NCBI RefSeq assembly: GCF_003086295.3
Contig: NC_092052.1
Span: 18,444,346 to 18,508,345, forward strand
Reading direction: 5' to 3'
From: Arachis hypogaea
Taxonomy: Eukaryota > Streptophyta > Magnoliopsida > Fabales > Fabaceae
DNA: 64,000 nt
In this document: positions 59,098 through 64,000 of the stretch, one piece after another
Layout of the letters: each line of letters opens with the position of its first letter
Position numbering within the stretch: the first letter of the stretch is position 1
Made by a program: the position numbers and the translations under genes
The notes under the pieces: generated by a model
What the model saw: only the letters and a program-made list of their open reading frames with translations
Databases searched by the model: none
Told to the model about the DNA's origin: nothing

Positions 59098-59923
59098 TAT
59101 ATTATACTGCTTTTCATATGAAAAATAATTTCGGACGAATTGTTACACATTAGTTTCTTATATTTGAATTTGACTAATGACACCTTTTAAATCTATAATC
59201 GTGCTAATTTAAATTAGTGTATTTATTAATAATGAGTTACAAAACCAAACAAGTTACATTATAACAATCATATAAATATATAGTTGTCATTTTTTATTTG
59301 ATTAGGAATTATATTTTGTATGTTATATGTTATTTATTCTATTTAAAATTATAATTCATATAGTTAACGATTTTATTTCAACATGACACATGTTATGATT
59401 CCAGGATCGAATTAATATCGGTATTACCCATGTGATTCTATCTTTAAAAAAAGAAAACTTACACTTATTTTGATCTTAAATTAAGTCAAGGCAATAAGGC
59501 ATATTTTTCTATTGGTGAATAAGATAGAATTTGCGTCTGATCTTGATCAAAACATGACAGCACACCAAATATTTACATTGTTGAAGTTCAAAGAAAAAAA
59601 AAATTTTAATATTGCTTTTCTGATCTCCACGTCTTAATTTTCTTTACAAAAATATAAAATTTGTTACTCTCCCGGTCTCACCAAATCCGAATTTGTCGTC
59701 TTGCTCCAAAAGCTGGTTCTCTACTATGTATACTTATCCAATCCAGTCACAGCCATACTATCTTCAAACACCTCCAATCCAATCACAACCTTACTGTCTT
59801 GAAACACCTCATCCCTCATACTTTTCCTATTTCAAGTGATCACGCAACTTCACTATAGCTTCCTTTTCAGTTTTACCACAACTAAAAAAAAAAAAGGAGA
59901 GAGAGAGAGTAGCAACTGAAAAA
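59098..59923 (+). promoter_or_regulatory. Upstream region and leader of the acyl-activating enzyme gene
   Basis: A TATA-like tataaa is at 59653-59658, about 270 bp before the ATG. A 65-codon upstream frame (59661-59858) lies in the likely leader or just at its start; it could be an upstream ORF if transcription starts near the TATA box. A purine run (aaaaaaggagagagagag) precedes the ATG, which has a good plant context (AAAAATGGAA). The MULE-type element ends only 826 bp upstream of the ATG. Confidence 0.45.
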
Positions 59924-61573
59924 ATGGAACAACTGAAGCCAAGTGCTGCAAACTCTTCACCTCTCACTCCACTAGGTTTCTTGGACAGAGCAGCAACTGT
60001 TTACGGTGACATACCTTCCGTTATCTATGACGGCGTTACCTTCACCTGGTCCGACACTCGCCGTCGCTGCCTCCAGCTGGCCTCTGCTCTCTCCTCCCTA
60101 GGAATCCGCCGCGGCGACGTGGTCTCCGTCGTCGCACCAAACATACCCGCCATGTACGAGCTCCACTTTGCAGTCCCCTTCGCCGGCGCTATCCTCAACA
60201 ACATCAACACACGCCTCGATGCCAGAACCATCTCCGTCATCCTCCGTCACGCGGAGTCCAAGCTCGTCTTTGTGGACACAGCCTCACGTGATGTTGTCCT
60301 CGAAGCTCTCTCTTTGTTCCCCGAAAATAATCCCCGTCGTCCGATCCTCATCTTTATAGCGGACGATGCGGTCGAGCGACTAACTCCATCATCAACCGTT
60401 CATTTCAAAGACTCGTATGAAGGTTTAATCTCCAAGGGCGATCCGAATTTTAAATGGTTATATCCTAACAGCGAGTGGGACCCGATGATACTTAACTACA
60501 CCTCCGGAACGACGTCGTCTCCTAAAGGCGTAGTTCACTGCCACAGAGGAACCTTTGTTATGACCGTTGATTCGTTGATAGATTGGGCGGTTCCGAAACA
60601 ACCCGTTTATCTCTGGACTCTACCGATGTTCCACGCTAACGGATGGAGCTTCCCGTGGGGGATGGCCGCCGTTGGAGGAACGAATATCTGCGTCCGCAAA
60701 TTCGACGCGCGGATCGTGTTCTCCCTCATCACGCGCCACCGCGTGACTCACATGTGTGGCGCGCCGGTGGTGCTGAACATGCTCACAAACGCTCCCGACA
60801 ACAAGCCGTTGGAGAATCCCGTTCACATCCTCACCGCCGGAGCGCCGCCTCCCTCGGCGGTGCTCCACCGCACCGAGTCTTTAGGATTCATAGTCAGCCA
60901 CGGGTACGGCCTGACCGAGACTGGAGGACTTGTCGTGTCGTGCGCGTGGAAGAGGAAGTGGAACCATTTCCCGGCAGCGGAGAGGGCGAGGTTGAAGTCG
61001 CGTCAGGGAGTAAGAACATGCCTACTGACGGAAATGGACGTGGTGACACACGCGGGAGAGAGCGTGAAGCGTGACGGGGTAACGCTGGGTGAGGTAGTTA
61101 TGCGCGGAAGCTGTGTGATGCTTGGATACCTTAAAGATCCCGAAGGAACAAGAAAATGTTTCAAAAATGGTTATTTCTACACCGGCGATGTTGGTGTGAT
61201 GCATGAAGACGGTTACTTGGAGATAAAGGATAGGTCAAAGGACGTTATAATTAGCGGCGGCGAGAACTTGAGCAGCGTCGAGGTGGAATCGGTGCTTTAT
61301 ATGCACCCGGCGGTGAATGAGGCGGCGGTGGTGGCGAGGCCGGACGAGTACTGGGGGGAGACGCCGTGCGCGTTCGTGAGCGTGAAGGAGGGGAAGGCGG
61401 TGACGGAGAAGGAGATAATTGAGCATTGCAGGAAGAACATGCCAAAGTATATGGTTCCCAAAACGGTTGCGTTTAGGGAGGAGCTTCCAAAGACTTCCAC
61501 CGGAAAGATTCAAAAGTTTGTTCTGAGACAAATTGCTCAAGAAATGGGTCCCATCAGACACAGCAAAATGTGA
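59924..61573 (+). CDS. Acyl-activating enzyme (AMP-forming acyl-CoA synthetase), AAE11/AAE12-like, peroxisomal
   Basis: 549 codons, one exon, intact. Member of the ANL superfamily that adenylates a carboxylic acid with ATP and transfers the acyl group to CoA. The P-loop-like motif YTSGTTSSPKG is at residues 192-202, the adenine-binding GYGLTETGG at 327-335, and the YTGDVG motif with the ribose-binding Asp at 419-424. The hinge region DRSKDVIISGGENLSS follows, and the catalytic Lys is K528 in PKTSTGKIQK. The N-terminus (LKPSAANSSPLTPLGFLDRAA) is typical of the plant clade that includes Arabidopsis AAE11 and AAE12 (short/medium or branched substrates), and the length fits. The C-terminal tripeptide SKM is a minor plant PTS1, suggesting peroxisomes. 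Substrate cannot be told from sequence. The start is the first Met of the family N-terminus. Codon use is GC-rich compared with the AT-rich flanks. It is the only convincing intact host gene in the window. Confidence 0.95.
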   Translation: MEQLKPSAANSSPLTPLGFLDRAATVYGDIPSVIYDGVTFTWSDTRRRCLQLASALSSLGIRRGDVVSVVAPNIPAMYELHFAVPFAGAILNNINTRLDARTISVILRHAESKLVFVDTASRDVVLEALSLFPENNPRRPILIFIADDAVERLTPSSTVHFKDSYEGLISKGDPNFKWLYPNSEWDPMILNYTSGTTSSPKGVVHCHRGTFVMTVDSLIDWAVPKQPVYLWTLPMFHANGWSFPWGMAAVGGTNICVRKFDARIVFSLITRHRVTHMCGAPVVLNMLTNAPDNKPLENPVHILTAGAPPPSAVLHRTESLGFIVSHGYGLTETGGLVVSCAWKRKWNHFPAAERARLKSRQGVRTCLLTEMDVVTHAGESVKRDGVTLGEVVMRGSCVMLGYLKDPEGTRKCFKNGYFYTGDVGVMHEDGYLEIKDRSKDVIISGGENLSSVEVESVLYMHPAVNEAAVVARPDEYWGETPCAFVSVKEGKAVTEKEIIEHCRKNMPKYMVPKTVAFREELPKTSTGKIQKFVLRQIAQEMGPIRHSKM

Positions 61574-61634
61574 ATACATTGCACTCTGTTGAGTCTTAGC
61601 ATGGAATTTTGTAACAACAAATATGGAAAGGAGA

Positions 61635-61640
61635 AATAAA
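61635..61640 (+). terminator. Polyadenylation signal AATAAA
   Basis: Canonical AATAAA 62 bp after the stop codon of the acyl-activating enzyme gene, followed by T-rich sequence. Confidence 0.6.
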
Positions 61641-61923
61641 TGGAGGGTATTTTACTTTACTACCAATTTAATTTTAATGTGAATTTAATATTTATATTTA
61701 ATTATATAATATTATATTATAAAAAAATTAATTTTTATATTAATTATATAAAGAGTTATTTAAAAGAATGAAATTAAACTCACTTTTACTAAAAGTTTGC
61801 ACTATGCCACTATCAACTATCAATTAGTAAAAAAATAATTGGAAAGAAGTTAGTAAAAAATTATACTATTTTTATATATGTCTTTTTTAGTTTTTCATGG
61901 TCAAGCCAATATATACAAAAGTA

Positions 61924-63720
61924 CGATTTTTTATTTTAATAAATAAAATAAATGTAATATTTATCGAAATAAATATTTTTACTAGAATTTATGGATTTAA
62001 ATTTTTTTGTTATATCTCGTTTATAGTGTAAATAATATGATTTTTTACATATCTCGTTTACAGTAAAAAAATTTTGAAAATAATAAAAAATATTAATAAT
62101 ATCAATAATCTAAACTTTGGCATGCAATTACTACATAAAAAAGTTAGTAAAAGAAATTAAAATGGATATGTTTGATCAACTAATACTAAAAAAGAGAGAT
62201 TATTTAATGAGAAGCAATAATATTAGTCACTATGATATTGGTCATTATGATAAATGGTTATCTCTCACATTATTTTCGCTGTCCATGTGAGAGATAACCG
62301 TTTCAATTCTCTCCCTACTATCTGATTAATCTCTCCTAATAACTTGCAAACGGTTATTTTTATTTTTCAAATTTAAATCAATTCAATTGGATCATAATTT
62401 AAACTAAAATTTTTTATTTACTCTTTTTTATTACTAATTGATCAAGCATATCCATTTTAAAAAATTTTAAATTAAATTATGATCCAATTAAATTGATTTA
62501 AATTTAAAAAATAAAAATAATTGTTTGCCAATTGTTAAGAGAGATTGATAGAATAGTGGAGAGAGAATTGAAACGGTTATCCCGAAACGGTTATCCCTCA
62601 GATGATAGTGGAGATAACGTGAAAGATAACTGTTTTAATTATCACGTAGTTATCATAATGACCAATATCATATTGAATATTAAATAATTACTTATTACTT
62701 CTAATTTTTAAATAACCGTATAATTATTTTTATATTATCAATACATTAAAAATAAATCATTCAAATATTTTGTAACATATTTTAAAATATTCACAATTTA
62801 AAAGTAAAAATAATTATATAATTAATTTAAAAATTCTATTTAATAAAATTGTTTATAAAAAATGTGTAGAATATCTGCTATTTTGTTAGAAAAGAATGGC
62901 CATAAAAAATTATATTTCAAATTTTTATGCACTCTCATGCAACAAATAAAATTTATATGTACTCCTGTACAATAAACGATAAAAAGTAGTTGAATATAGA
63001 AGAAATAAATATATTAATAATATATAATTAAAAATATATTTGTAATTGTCCATTATTAATAGTGTGTTGAAACTTGAAAATATATTTGTAACTACCTATT
63101 ATCAACCGTGGGCAGCACATTTACTTTCTTTCATATTCACCTACTTTTTTTCGTTTTTGTACGGGCATACATATAAATTTTATTTGTTGCATGAGAGTAC
63201 ATAAAAATTTGAAATATGATTTAAGTAAAAAAAATTCATATTATATACCTATAGAGTAATAACATGAGGGTCATTAAATAAATTTCGAGTATTTAAATTA
63301 TATTTTAAATTTTTAAATAGTTAGAAAATAGGTAACCGTGTTAACAGTGGAGAGTTTAATGGTTTTCAACTAAATGTGTTAATCCATATCATTTAAAATG
63401 GATTAAAATTAATCAAACATATCCATTTTAATTTCTTCTACTAACCTTTTTATGTACTAATTGCAGGCCAAAAGTTTGAATTATTAATATTATTAATATT
63501 TTTTATTATTTTTAAATTAAAAAAATACATTTATCTCATTTATAGTGTAAACGAGATATACACGTGTCAATTTGATTTGTCATATCTCGTTTATAATAAA
63601 AAAATTATTTTATTTACACTGTAAACGAAATATGACAAAGAAATTTAAATCGATAAATTTTCGTAAAAATATTTATTTTGGTAAATATTATATTTATTTT
63701 ATTTATTAAAATAAAAAATC
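61924..63720. mobile_element. Non-autonomous MULE-type foldback element, 10-bp TSD
   Basis: The left end (c)gattttttattttaataaa and inverted right end gattttttattttaataaa continue as inverted repeats of about 250-300 bp that include TATATCTCGTTTACAG-type motifs. Flanks are tacaaaagta at 61914-61923 and 63721-63730. Same family as 57635-59097. No ORF. It begins about 350 bp after the stop of the acyl-activating enzyme gene. Confidence 0.85.
62234..62670. repeat. Long hairpin inside the second MULE-type element
   Basis: The arm at 62234-62412 (starting gatattggtcattatgata) is an imperfect inverted copy of 62462-62670 (ending tatcataatgaccaatatc). The arms share the gagaattgaaacg...taaaaataattt text of the hairpin at 58638-58901. 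Confidence 0.75.
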
Positions 63721-63730
63721 TACAAAAGTA

Positions 63731-64000
63731 TGGACAAACCATGATCCATTGATCCCATTTTGCAGCATATAAAAAGGCAAAAGCAACTCTTTTGTATGAT
63801 GAAAAGGTCTTTTAATATATTTACTAGTTATCTTAAGTGACTATTTTACAAGTATTAAAAAGTAAAATCTGTGTTTTAAATATAAGATTTGCCAAGAAAC
63901 ACCAATTTTTATTTTGGATGGAATCAAATAAATTAAATTAAATCAGTCAGTCCAACGAATGGTTTAGGAACTATATGAATTGATCATCAGTATTCAGTAG
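63731..64000. other. Spacer at right edge
   Basis: No gene or element end seen. Confidence 0.5.

Noticed and set aside
60620..61579. ORFs of 60-143 codons overlapping the acyl-activating enzyme gene in other frames
   Set aside because: GC-rich coding sequence opens spurious alternative frames; the sense frame has all family motifs.

Overview
This is a plant nuclear genome window, almost certainly from a legume and most probably peanut (Arachis). The support is plant-type Ty3/gypsy and Ty1/copia LTR elements, GT-AG introns, very AT-rich spacers, and LTR sequences that I recognise as typical of Arachis (CTGGCGTTTAACGCCAG palindromes, CGCGTACGCG-rich LTRs, a FIDEL-like LTR). The species call is recognition from memory, not a search. 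The window is a nest of transposable elements with one apparently intact host gene: a single-exon acyl-activating enzyme at 59924-61573 with a peroxisome-type C-terminus.

Layout. 1-3875: minus-strand Ty3/gypsy Tat-lineage element cut by the window edge (pol, gag, PBS, LTR). 4438-5262: hAT-type MITE with an 8-bp target site duplication (TSD). 5271-5925: relic of a second hAT-like family. 5926-7182: decayed LTR related to the copia element further right. 7196-8234: foldback Mutator-like element (9-bp TSD). 9306-11279: decayed LTR and unrecognised ORFs. 12695-34851: a hAT element (8-bp TSD) swollen to 22 kb by nested insertions: a Del/Tekay-like LTR (about 12.89-27.87 kb), itself split by a full-length SIRE-type Ty1/copia element (16196-27732, TSD TATAT), and a CACTA element (28325-33971) carrying exons and introns of an NEMF/Rqc2-like host gene and the N-terminal end of a glycosyltransferase.

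35360-36191: hAT-like element with tRNA-like boxes. From about 36.2 to 57.6 kb lies an old Mutator-like unit with a MURA transposase pseudogene (plus strand) and a convergent plant-mobile-domain pseudogene (minus strand). MURA is split by a minus-strand FIDEL/Athila-like element (38504-50394, TSD GGCAC) that lacks reverse transcriptase and integrase and holds a solo LTR (44862-46331, TSD GAGAT). The mobile-domain gene is split by a gutted LTR element (51344-55431, TSD GTGGT) that in turn holds a MITE (54018-54506, 8-bp TSD). 57635-59097 and 61924-63720 are two non-autonomous Mutator-like foldback elements with the same terminal sequence, one on each side of the acyl-activating enzyme gene.

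The most unusual structures are: palindrome arrays with an exact 31-bp pitch inside and in the LTRs of the FIDEL-like element; GC-rich dyad arrays of about 50-bp pitch in other LTR families; an env-position ORF of the same apparent domain family in both the copia and the gypsy element; and the gene-capturing CACTA element.
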